Assembly (NCBI GenBank): GCA_965219935.1
Contig: CBDCOU010000003.1
Span: 4,712,001 to 4,776,000, forward strand
From: Bin34 sp965219935
GTDB lineage: Bacteria > Chloroflexota > Anaerolineae > Caldilineales > Caldilineaceae
Direction of reading: 5' to 3'
DNA: 64,000 bases
Shown: one piece after another, positions 29,523 through 37,575 of the stretch
Numbering within the stretch: position 1 is the first letter of the stretch
Layout of the letters: the number at the start of each line of letters is the position of its first letter
The notes under the pieces: model-generated
Database searches by the model: none
What the model was told of the DNA's origin: nothing
What the model saw: only the letters and a program-made list of their open reading frames with translations
Position numbers and translations under genes: made by a program

Positions 29523-32500
29523 CTATTGGGGTTCCGCAACATCCACCACGCACACCGAAATCAAGCGCCCTTCCCGATCGTCGAGGGATTGCACGATCCT
29601 GAGCCTGACATCCTCCGCTGTCTCAGGAGTCCAGCCCTCACACTTCGTGGGGCGGCATTTCTCGGCGTTGCCGAACCACAACACGAGATAGATGCCATAC
29701 CCTTTGGCCCCAGGGTCCCGCGTGTACTTGGCGATTAGTTGACTGCGGACTGCCGTCCAGAGGTCGGGATGGCAGCTCCTCTTGATTTCCACCGGAACAT
29801 TGAACCCGCCAAAGCTGACCTGGATGTCCGACCTAGTGTTGTCGGCGTAGACGCCTTCCGGCTGGGCATCAATGTTGAACCGTCCAAGCCGTTCCCGGAG
29901 ATCGGACAGGATCGCATCCCTGCATGCATCCTCCGGCTTCGGCTTCGTCGGGCGGTTGTGGCTATCCACGTTCCAGTGCTGGTGCCAGTCTGACGTGCTT
30001 CCATCGCGAATCTTGCGCGACAAGGTGTTTAGTTCATCAAACACGAGAGCCGCGAGGTCTCCCGCGTTCGCTGGCCTCTGGTTGTCCAAGGTCTCGACCA
30101 CCTGTCCGATGTCGCCATGTCGGAATTCGTGCTCCCGGCGTTTCCGTGCCTGGCGCTCCCTTGCGTTCGTAATCGCCGGTGCCCAGAACTTCGCGTTCGC
30201 CATTCTCTGCAGCGCCTCCAACGTCTCTGTTGCAGCAGAGCTTAGGTCATCCGCGAGCATGCCGATTAAGTCGGACGTGGCCCGATATGCCCTTTCCGGC
30301 ATTCCATTGAGTATCAGAGCCGCCCCCATCGTATCAACGAGCGCCTCTACATCACGTGCAGTAAGCTGGCGGGTGATTTCGTGGGGGGCTCGCCTGACCG
30401 CCATGAATCTCTCCAGCCACTGCAGACCGTTCTCGTCTTTCGACAAACCCAGAAGATCGTCTCGGTATCGTTCAGGTGCCACGAAAAATCCCGCTGCCAG
30501 CCAGCAAGACCGCTCAGCCGTTCCTTGATCGCCTCTCTCAAAGCGTTCCTCGATCACACGTCCCAATGACGACCAGTTGCTGCTCTTCAACGCCGCGTAG
30601 AGCGCCCAGCAAAGTGCCTCCAAGGTGGCGTCTGTCTCTGCCCTTGGAAAATGGTCCAGCACGCACACCGAGATCAACTTGGCAACCTCCCGATGATCCT
30701 CCGCATTCACCAGTTCGTACAGTTCCAACCCCGGTTGCCGCCCGGTTTCAAGCTTCAAAGCCGCGCTGCGGCGTAGTACATCCGAGACCAGGACTGGCTT
30801 GTCACGTAGCAGGACCTGAAACCATTGCGGCCGATAGACTCCGGTTCCCTCAGCGTTGTCAGCGTCCACAACCTTTCGCGGAAGCACGTAGAGAATGGTT
30901 ACGGCCAGGCGGGTCTGGCTCTCGTTCAGATCGTTAACCGATAGCCGATCCGACTGCTCCAAGCTGTGAAGTCCAGCGACGAATGGCAGGACAAGCTGGT
31001 TTATCCGTCCTTGGTTGAGCAGCCGCACCACATCATCGCAGCCCGGTAGATCGTTTCGAGTGATGGTTCCCTCCATCCCAGCCATGAGGAGATCAATCAA
31101 GTCAACTCGGCTGCCAACGAGATCGCCCAAGCGTTGTCGGGGCGTCTTCTCCGCAGAGTGTCCCTGGATTCCAAGGTACGCCTCGGCTGCCCGATGGAGC
31201 AGATCCGGTTGCCCCCGCCCTGTGCTCAACACCGACTCCTGCGCCTCGATCTGTGCCTGCCAGACCCGTTGTTCCGGTGTGTCCTCTGTTGACTCCATGA
31301 CAGCCACTGACCAGAGCTCCGTCCCGCTCTCGGCATGTGATCGACGTGCCACCATCTCATCGAACTTGTTCACCAATGCCTCATCAGCCGTCAAATCCGC
31401 GCGAGCCTCTTCCACCGTCAAACCGTAGGTGTATTCCCCGCCCATCAAGTAGTCAAGGAGTTCCAAGAGATAGAACGACGACGCCTCGTCTTCTTTGGCG
31501 GCTGACGCCATCTCTACACACCATCGTCCGTAATCCCTCCTCGGGCGAGCCCCGAACAGGTGCCGGTCGACCAGCCCCGTGCAGTCCTCGCCCCTGCGTA
31601 GGCACGTCTCGATGCCGTGTGCGATGAGGGACTTCAGTGTGTCCGAATTCCGGCTCAAATCAAACTTGATGATGTCCGCATGTTCTTGCGAAAAACGCAA
31701 GCCTGGGTCAGAGACTACCCCCAACCACTCGTACAGCCGGTCTACAGCAACGCTGCCCTTGGGGTTTTCCCAGCGAATCTCATGCAGAATTTGATGCAAC
31801 AGTTGCTCTGGCAATTGGCCCAACTTCGTATTCGACCCGACCTTACCCACCATGAACGGCCTGTACTCCGCGAACTGATCTGAGATACCGTCCAGCAACT
31901 TAGCCGATTGTTCCAGCGTCGACTCCTTGGGCACGTGACTTGTCCAGAACCTGGTGTATTCGCCAGTCACATCCACGAGCTTCGGAGCCCTTAGGTACTT
32001 CTGAACCTCCGCGATGGACAGTACGTTCGGGTAGAGCGCCTTCAGTAGTATCCCCAACAACTCGTCATTCGGATCGTCGAGAGATCCGTCTTCAATGTCG
32101 GCCACCATACTCGTGAGCGTCTCGGGTGCAAGACAGCCACGCGTGTGGTAGCTAGTCAGTACGTCGAGCGCAGCACACCGGACTCCCTGATACCATGACG
32201 GATCGCGTACTATCTCCTCACACACGTCCGACAGTGCCGGTAGCGGTTCGCCGTCCGCCAGCATCTGCATCAGAAGCATTACATAGGATTGGTGCTCGTT
32301 GCCACGCTCTGTGTCCGTCAGGATTTCCCGGAACACGCCCTCGAGTTCCAGTGACACGATCCCACCGAAGCCCGGCAAATGGGACAGCGTACGTGTACAC
32401 CATGGGTTCCAGTAGGATTCCTGACGGAGGTTCAGCACAATGTCCCGTTTCTCGTCAGGCGAATAGGTCTGTTGGTCTGCGGCGTAAATGAGTCCGCTGG

Positions 32501-33605
32501 GATCAAGTTGGCTGAGTTTGTTCCTAGACTGCTTGTTGTGGATTGCCAACCAGGATGCGAAGATGTTGAACGATGGCACCAATTCGCCGTCGAAACCAGT
32601 GATCAAGGCGAGAATCCGCTCTAGGGGGAGACCCTCATTGAGAAGTTCCGAGACATACTTGGCCGCCAGAAACTCCGCGATCTGCCGGTGTGCGGGTGCC
32701 AGCTTTCCCTCAGACACTCCCATAAAGAGGCGCGTCCCCAAGACATTCCTCGCTGTGCCATCTTCTATTGCTCCACAGACTTCCGTGAAGGAGGGATAGT
32801 CATCGTCGGGCTCTGCCTTGTCTGGCAGCGTATACCCCGCCACACCGGAGAGGAGTTGCGCGGCACACAGCCGTCCCGCCGCCTTGATCAACGGGTTGAC
32901 ATCTGCACTCAACGGGTTCGCCGCCAGATGTTCTCCATTCGGCTCGCGGACGAGCATCCGGCAGGCCTCGTCGAATGTCTCCTTGCGGGAATCTGGCCAC
33001 TGCCCTCGTGCGACAGACTTGGCCAGCATGTCGAGGTTTTGCGGATTCGTCAGCAGCCTGTCTACTCCTCGCTTTCTTGCCGTCTTGAAAAAATTATCGG
33101 GGTCCTCTACGCCATGGTTGTTGGCGAGGATGTCTCTGATGTTCTGTTCTGATAACGGGTCCAGCCGGATCACCGTGACATTGCCATCCGGCGAGACTTC
33201 CTTCAACGCCTCCTTGTCGTTTGCCGCCATCCAGTCGGCCCACCGGCAGGACAGCCAGAAGGACGGGCATCCCAGGTTGAACAGCTTCTTCCGGATGTCA
33301 TCGAGCGGTGTCCGACCGTCCTCGGTTCCGGCACGCGCCTCGTCGAGCCCATCCAGAAAGAGAGTAGTGTTGTGCCATTCCGGCCTGTCGTCATAAGTCA
33401 GAAATTTCCGAACCGTGACACACTCACCGTCCTGGCTCTTTGCCTCAGTCTCAAATGCAGTTGTCTTTCCAGCCCCTGGTTCGGCTATCAGTACATACGC
33501 TGCGGCATTGGCATAGCTGCTCAACGGCGCAGTACCCGCTTTAGCGTTGTCCGATCCCTCGCCTTCGTTGACTACCGTGCATGTTCTCGGGGCGACATAG
33601 GTCAT
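29523..33605 (-). CDS. NACHT-like P-loop NTPase with C-terminal PD-(D/E)XK nuclease-like motif (putative defence protein)
   Basis: The protein is 1360 residues. It has a Walker A at residues 41-49 (AEPGAGKTT) and a NACHT-like Walker B at 81-90 (TLFLDGLDEA), then FWLSCRWADW with a possible sensor Arg, and AHRQIAEFLAAKYV (HRxxxEF motif) as in NACHT/STAND proteins. The middle 800 residues are helical with no named family, as expected for a sensor scaffold. Near the end, RSDIQVSFGGFNVPVEIKRS has D1260, E1273 and K1275 spaced as in a D-x12-ExK nuclease site. There is no N-terminal effector domain. NACHT proteins of this size commonly act in anti-phage immunity (Avs/bNACHT groups). The gene stands alone between remnants of an MmeI-like gene and an AbiEii-like gene. 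Target and partner unknown. Confidence 0.75.
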   Translation of the reverse strand: MTYVAPRTCTVVNEGEGSDNAKAGTAPLSSYANAAAYVLIAEPGAGKTTAFETEAKSQDGECVTVRKFLTYDDRPEWHNTTLFLDGLDEARAGTEDGRTPLDDIRKKLFNLGCPSFWLSCRWADWMAANDKEALKEVSPDGNVTVIRLDPLSEQNIRDILANNHGVEDPDNFFKTARKRGVDRLLTNPQNLDMLAKSVARGQWPDSRKETFDEACRMLVREPNGEHLAANPLSADVNPLIKAAGRLCAAQLLSGVAGYTLPDKAEPDDDYPSFTEVCGAIEDGTARNVLGTRLFMGVSEGKLAPAHRQIAEFLAAKYVSELLNEGLPLERILALITGFDGELVPSFNIFASWLAIHNKQSRNKLSQLDPSGLIYAADQQTYSPDEKRDIVLNLRQESYWNPWCTRTLSHLPGFGGIVSLELEGVFREILTDTERGNEHQSYVMLLMQMLADGEPLPALSDVCEEIVRDPSWYQGVRCAALDVLTSYHTRGCLAPETLTSMVADIEDGSLDDPNDELLGILLKALYPNVLSIAEVQKYLRAPKLVDVTGEYTRFWTSHVPKESTLEQSAKLLDGISDQFAEYRPFMVGKVGSNTKLGQLPEQLLHQILHEIRWENPKGSVAVDRLYEWLGVVSDPGLRFSQEHADIIKFDLSRNSDTLKSLIAHGIETCLRRGEDCTGLVDRHLFGARPRRDYGRWCVEMASAAKEDEASSFYLLELLDYLMGGEYTYGLTVEEARADLTADEALVNKFDEMVARRSHAESGTELWSVAVMESTEDTPEQRVWQAQIEAQESVLSTGRGQPDLLHRAAEAYLGIQGHSAEKTPRQRLGDLVGSRVDLIDLLMAGMEGTITRNDLPGCDDVVRLLNQGRINQLVLPFVAGLHSLEQSDRLSVNDLNESQTRLAVTILYVLPRKVVDADNAEGTGVYRPQWFQVLLRDKPVLVSDVLRRSAALKLETGRQPGLELYELVNAEDHREVAKLISVCVLDHFPRAETDATLEALCWALYAALKSSNWSSLGRVIEERFERGDQGTAERSCWLAAGFFVAPERYRDDLLGLSKDENGLQWLERFMAVRRAPHEITRQLTARDVEALVDTMGAALILNGMPERAYRATSDLIGMLADDLSSAATETLEALQRMANAKFWAPAITNARERQARKRREHEFRHGDIGQVVETLDNQRPANAGDLAALVFDELNTLSRKIRDGSTSDWHQHWNVDSHNRPTKPKPEDACRDAILSDLRERLGRFNIDAQPEGVYADNTRSDIQVSFGGFNVPVEIKRSCHPDLWTAVRSQLIAKYTRDPGAKGYGIYLVLWFGNAEKCRPTKCEGWTPETAEDVRLRIVQSLDDREGRLISVCVVDVAEPQ

Positions 33606-33779
33606 TGTTGTGTTCCTAACGCTACAGTGGTAATTATTGGGGAAGTGGTCTGCTGCCGCCGGTAGTGGCAGTGCAGGTCATCCATTGGTGGCACAACCGC
33701 CGGTGCGATAGGCCAACATCTGCTCGATGTCCTTCACCACGGTTAGCAGCAGACGCCGCCACAACCGCCGAATTTCTGG

Positions 33780-33955
33780 TACGGTCAGCCTCCAGTTTAT
33801 CTAGCACCTCGTCGAACCTGTGTTCCAGGTCCGGCATGTAGTGATCGGCATCGTGGGATGTGCGGTGTCCTGCCCATAGGGCTGCCGCTGTCCGACCGAC
33901 CACGTAGAAGCCGTCCCAGGTGTGTTGCAGTCGTTCCGCGGTCGCAGGGCGCGGA
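33780..33955 (-). pseudogene. AbiEii-like fragment (copy C)
   Basis: The minus strand encodes GFYVVGRTAAALWAGHRTSH and MPDLEHRFDEVLDKLEA, matching copies A and B, and then diverges. The substrate loop has GRT in place of GGT. It starts directly after the stop of the gene at 33970-34533 and ends before the NACHT-like gene, whose start is about 175 bases further on. The reading frame is open across the fragment, but the protein lacks its second half. Confidence 0.65.
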
Positions 33956-33969
33956 GCCAGTGTTACGGC

Positions 33970-34533
33970 TCAGTCAGAATAGCCAGAGGTGCGGGCAAGA
34001 TCCAGGAACTCGTGATATTCAGGGCCTGCCCAGGGGTGATCCAGCAGGTCGGGTGCCAGCGCCAACACTGCGGAGCGCACCACAGGGTCGGTGCGGACGG
34101 CATCGCGCAAGCGTGTCAGAGCCTCCTCGTCGCCTTTCTCAATGATGCGGGTGATGACGTGGGGCGACCGCATGCCGTCGGTCACCTCCAGTACCGGCAC
34201 TAGGGACGGTATGGCGTATTCCTTGGGTATGCCCGGCACATCCACTACTTTCTGCATAGGAGGCATGTGCAATTCGCGGGTAATGCCGTGACGACGGGTA
34301 AAGGAGCGCAGGTTAGAGGCCGTCCACAGCCGCCTTCGCACAGTCCTCGACCCCAGTTGGTTCAGTCTCCGCGCCGCTTCCGCATAGGTGCATTCATGCC
34401 AGTTGACCATCATCAACCCACCATGGGTGTAGGTGATGTGGGTGGGTGCTCCAATATCCAGTGCCGGATGATGAATATGCACCGATTCCTGTGTCTGCGA
34501 TTTTGACGGGCGGGGCGCATTGTGTTCTGTCAT
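33970..34533 (-). CDS. Hypothetical protein upstream of an AbiEii-like remnant
   Basis: The protein is 187 residues from ATG 34533 (an earlier start at 34554 is possible). I do not recognise a family. It has a short region with YAEAARRLNQLGSRTVRRRL that could form a helix-turn-helix, a middle part with VVDVPGIPKEYAIPSLVPVL, and an acidic helical C-terminus (EGDEEALTRL-like, EYHEFLDLARTSGYSD). Its stop lies immediately before the AbiEii-like fragment, in the same orientation. In AbiE systems the antitoxin gene precedes the toxin gene, so this may be the antitoxin-side partner left behind. That is positional inference only. Confidence 0.55.
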   Translation of the reverse strand: MTEHNAPRPSKSQTQESVHIHHPALDIGAPTHITYTHGGLMMVNWHECTYAEAARRLNQLGSRTVRRRLWTASNLRSFTRRHGITRELHMPPMQKVVDVPGIPKEYAIPSLVPVLEVTDGMRSPHVITRIIEKGDEEALTRLRDAVRTDPVVRSAVLALAPDLLDHPWAGPEYHEFLDLARTSGYSD

Positions 34534-35130
34534 GGCCCTCTTGCCCAATACCAATACCAGTTACCGACACTGCTTCTTGGGCATTGTATCAGGCAGGGGT
34601 GACGGGTCGCCTCCCTCAAAGGAGTGCCATCAGGGCAATCGCAGGCCCATTCGACAGAACCCGTCAGGGCCCTGTTCGTTCCAGCCAACTTGCTTGCACT
34701 CGGTCTCTCCCGGTGCATCAGGTTGCGTGTTTAGAGCAGGAACATGATGTGGCCACATGAAGCCAGTGTGGCTGTGCCTCTCGTCCTTTTGAAGGCCACG
34801 TCAAGACCTGGTAGAGGTTATTCTCTCCACCGGCTGTTGCGCGAACCACTTGGAACGTTCGGGGGGGGCAGGAGGCAGGCCAGGATGCCGTTACGGGTCA
34901 CTGGCGCGCACATTGGTTCCGCCTGAATCGTGACCAGATTGTGTAGGTCAATGGTCCCGATGCAATCCCGGTTCTTATTTACGGCCGCGCGACGGTTCCA
35001 GGAGGGAATAAAAATTAGGCGCGCTTGGCCCATTCGAACTGCTCGCTTCAGGTCTCCTGCTCGGTGCCGGAACCCGTCCGCGCGCAAACGGCCGCGGTCT
35101 GAGACACCCTCTGGCAGCCGGTCCTGGCAT
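34534..35130. other. Intergenic stretch, no gene supported
   Basis: About 600 bases between the orphan partner gene and an IS66 fragment. Overlapping frames on both strands lack recognisable features. Likely the flank of decayed mobile DNA. Confidence 0.3.
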
Positions 35131-35230
35131 GTTGCAAGAGCCTGTCTCCACCGGCTTGCGGGTGCCGCCACGGCCACAATCTGGCTCTGGTTCTGTGGAC
35201 GCTTCGGGATGCATGCTTCTGGTTCCCAGC
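35131..35230 (+). pseudogene. IS66-type transposase fragment
   Basis: One plus-strand frame reads CRHGHNLALVLWTLRDACFWF. This matches the C-terminal region of IS66 transposases just before the DPAVPFTNN motif (pattern GHNLALxLxxxRDAxLxF). The matching part of a second IS66 remnant at 37296-37576 is closely similar at the DNA level. Only about 30 codons can be recognised. Confidence 0.55.
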
Positions 35231-35411
35231 CACCGTAACTACTGCCCGACACACTCCCACCCTCCGCGATTCATACATCCGCTTGTGCCAACGGGGCAAA
35301 CCCAGAAGACCGGGCGTGTCACCACCATGCGCCAGTCGCTTTTCAGCCTCTACGAGGTGATCCGGGACTAGGCCCCCGGCAGACAAACCGCGTGCCTACC
35401 GCAGGTATGAT

Positions 35412-35441
35412 TTGACTTTCAACACAGTTGCTGAATATACT
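35412..35441 (+). promoter_or_regulatory. Sigma70-like promoter of the orphan gene
   Basis: TTGACT at 35412-35417 and TATACT at 35436-35441 are separated by 18 bases, near the consensus. Transcription would start near 35448, giving a leader of about 90 bases before the GTG at 35537. This is the clearest promoter in the window. Confidence 0.65.
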
Positions 35442-35459
35442 CTCAACACGGTTGCCGAA
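35419..35459 (+). promoter_or_regulatory. Direct repeat overlapping the promoter (operator-like)
   Basis: Two copies of a 17-base sequence, TCAACACAGTTGCTGAA at 35419-35435 and TCAACACGGTTGCCGAA at 35443-35459, repeat with a 24-base period. The first fills the spacer between the -35 and -10 boxes and the second covers the expected start site. Such placement is typical of a repressor binding site. Confidence 0.6.
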
Positions 35460-35536
35460 CAGTTACAACGTAGCTGGTTCTATCTGCAACCAAAATGGTG
35501 GACTGTATTAAATAATTTAGATGATGGAGGCACTGG

Positions 35537-36310
35537 GTGAAGCTGGTACGAGGTTGGGAAAGTCAATTCGCACCGGATGTTACGGGCGGATTGCAGTTAA
35601 GTAAGGCAAGATGCTACAGAGATGTGGACGAGGAAGGGGTGGGCGACCAAAAGGAAGGTGAGGTACGCGCAAGGGTGCCGGGAGAGTTGACGATAAATTG
35701 GCAACGGGAGAAAGATTTTCCAGTGCCTGTAACAAAGGAAATGGACGACGCATCCGTCCGTCAGTTGTGGGAATTGCTGACCGATAAAGAGGATGATCGA
35801 GATATTGAAGATCAAGGGCAAGGAAAGTGGAAGACCTGGCGGAACCTCACAATGGAAGACTCTAAGCTGGACAGTCCATATATTCTTTGTTTATCGAGAG
35901 AACCTGCCACGAAAGAAGATTGGGAACGGCTACGAGCCAAACTACCTGACAAATACGATACTTGGACCATCATTGAAGACGTGAATAGCTTAAAATTTGA
36001 GATTGAGTGTGGGATAAAACGATGGCTGCGTCTGTACGGGATAACAGTCCACACTATAGAAATGTGTCAAGGTTGGGTAGATTATTCATACGACGCCGTA
36101 CCTCCAAGTGTCAACCTTGAGGAAATTGGCGGTGCAATACAGATCGAGAGATGGTTTCGAAAAGGCAAGCAATACAAAGATCAGAAAGAGTACAGAATCG
36201 CATGGAATGTGCAGAGCCCACAGTTGGATAGATTCCCCAGAGCGATAGGAATTGAACTAACTAGAACAGGATTGGATCTATTCAAACCCTGGAATCCCCC
36301 GGAACATTAA
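35537..36310 (+). CDS. Orphan low-GC protein of unknown function
   Basis: The protein is 257 residues from GTG 35537, with GGAGG at 35525-35529. Its composition is clearly lower in GC than its neighbours. I do not recognise a family. The sequence has SKARCYRDVDEEGVGDQKEG near residue 22, DSPYILCLSREPATKEDWER near residue 110, YSYDAVPPSV near residue 187, and IERWFRKGKQYKDQKEYRIAW near residue 210. This layout (an early aromatic/acidic segment, a middle strand ending in S-R, and a late KxxYKxxxEYR motif) is distantly like DUF2971 proteins, which occur in defence islands; that is a weak suggestion. No signal peptide or membrane segment. Its own promoter and repeats lie directly upstream. Confidence 0.75.
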   Translation: MKLVRGWESQFAPDVTGGLQLSKARCYRDVDEEGVGDQKEGEVRARVPGELTINWQREKDFPVPVTKEMDDASVRQLWELLTDKEDDRDIEDQGQGKWKTWRNLTMEDSKLDSPYILCLSREPATKEDWERLRAKLPDKYDTWTIIEDVNSLKFEIECGIKRWLRLYGITVHTIEMCQGWVDYSYDAVPPSVNLEEIGGAIQIERWFRKGKQYKDQKEYRIAWNVQSPQLDRFPRAIGIELTRTGLDLFKPWNPPEH

Positions 36311-36720
36311 AGGTTTGAAGTGCCGAAGCCTGACCGTTGGTGCCGCTGGTTACCACTCCTTCACAGTCCCAGTAACCACATCTCAAAGATGGTTCGGTTT
36401 GCCGAAAAATTGACCCATAAGGTTGTAATACCTCAAAAGCATGCACGCTGAGGGTGGTTTCGGGCCTGTAGTCAGGTGCTGCGCTGGTCCTATTGGGCAA
36501 GACCCATTGCAAATGGCCAAATTGGGCACTAGCTGTACGAGCAAGTCGCCTGGCTTTTGGTAGGAGGTCATCTTCTGCGACAATGCGACATGCTGTTCGT
36601 CTCGAAACGCCCTTATGGTGGGATCTACATAGTAGCTGTTCAGTAACTATGTCGAAAGTCAACCCTTGATGGTTGCAGACACAGCTTTCTGTTACCAAGG
36701 GACTTGGTTCCGGATCATTG
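36311..36720. other. Intergenic stretch
   Basis: About 400 bases after the orphan gene. A 138-codon minus-strand frame (36282-36698) overlaps the orphan gene's end, but it has no recognised family or ribosome site. Left uncalled. Confidence 0.3.
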
Positions 36721-36721
36721 C

Positions 36722-37240
36722 GTTGAGGATGAAGAGTAGCTTGCCTATGGCCGCGATAAGGGCCACCTTCGCGGGTTTTTACATCGGCAGAGCCGCGTGT
36801 AGAAGGTTTGGATGACGGGGTTGTGGCGGATGGTGGTTACGGTGGCTATGTATAGCATCGTGCGTACGGTGGCGCGCGGTGTTGATCCAGGTACTGGCCA
36901 CTGTCCTGGTTCAGCGGTGCCACGCCAACCAATACGACGATCTCGCGTCCGTTGAAATGTCCCAGTTCCGGCAGCTCGGCGATGAGCATTGTGGCTACGA
37001 CCAGTCTCACGCCGGGCACGCTTCGCAGCAGCTGACCCGGGAGTGCCGGGCCGGATGGTTCTGCAATCGGTCTCGGAGATCCTGGTTCAAGTGTTCCAGT
37101 TCGGTTTGCTGCCAGTCCAGATGGGCCTGGATGCGTAATTGCAGGACTGGTGGTGCACTCTCCAGACTGGTGTGCTTCTACGCGCGCAGGGTTGCAATTT
37201 TGGCCTCGTTGTGGGGCACGCGCTCTCCTCTCGGCACCCA
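36722..37240 (-). pseudogene. IS110-family transposase remnant
   Basis: The minus strand shows the C-terminal transposase_20 pattern in pieces: QLLRSVPGVRLVVATMLIAE, then LPELGHFNGREIVVLVGVAPL with NQDSGQ. This is the conserved PGVGPVTA...LAELPELG...REIAALVGVAPxxxDSG region. The preceding LDWQQTELEHLNQDLRDRLQ and the following ATVTTIRHNPVIQTFYTRL also match, but in different frames. The DEDD N-terminal domain is missing, so the element is inactive. Confidence 0.75.
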
Positions 37241-37295
37241 TCAGCGCGGCCATTGCCGCGGTCTGGGACGCCTTCCTAGCACCAGTCCTAGATAA

Positions 37296-37575
37296 TTGCA
37301 AGAGCCGACCCGCGGACCCTGCCGCGGCCACAACTTGGCTTTGTAGATGCTTCGGGAGGCCTGCCTCCTGTTATGGCCGACCCCGCCGTGTCCTTTACCG
37401 ACAGTTGGGTGGAACAGGCCCTGCGCATGGTCAAGCTGCCCATGAAGACCGCGGAGTACCTCCGCACGCGGGCCGGAGCCGAACGCTTCACCCATGTGCA
37501 GGGTTTGGTTGAGACCGCTCGCAAGCAGGGGCACAACTTCCTCGACCTCCGGTGGCAGGACTCCTTCCCGCCCTA
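37296..37575 (+). pseudogene. IS66-type transposase C-terminal fragment
   Basis: A readable piece has DPAVSFTDSWVEQALRMVKL then PMKTAEYLRTRAGAERFTHV and ETARKQGHNFLD. This matches the IS66 ending (DPxVPFTNNxAEQxLRMxKxKxKISGxFRxxxGAExFxxIxxxxxTxRKxG). An upstream piece (RGHNLAL and LREACLLLW) lies in another frame. Its last codons end exactly where the IS630-type element begins, so the intact element inserted into this remnant. Confidence 0.75.

Noticed and set aside
36282..36698. Minus-strand 138-codon frame
   Set aside because: It overlaps the end of the orphan gene, has no recognised features and no ribosome site. Kept as non-coding.
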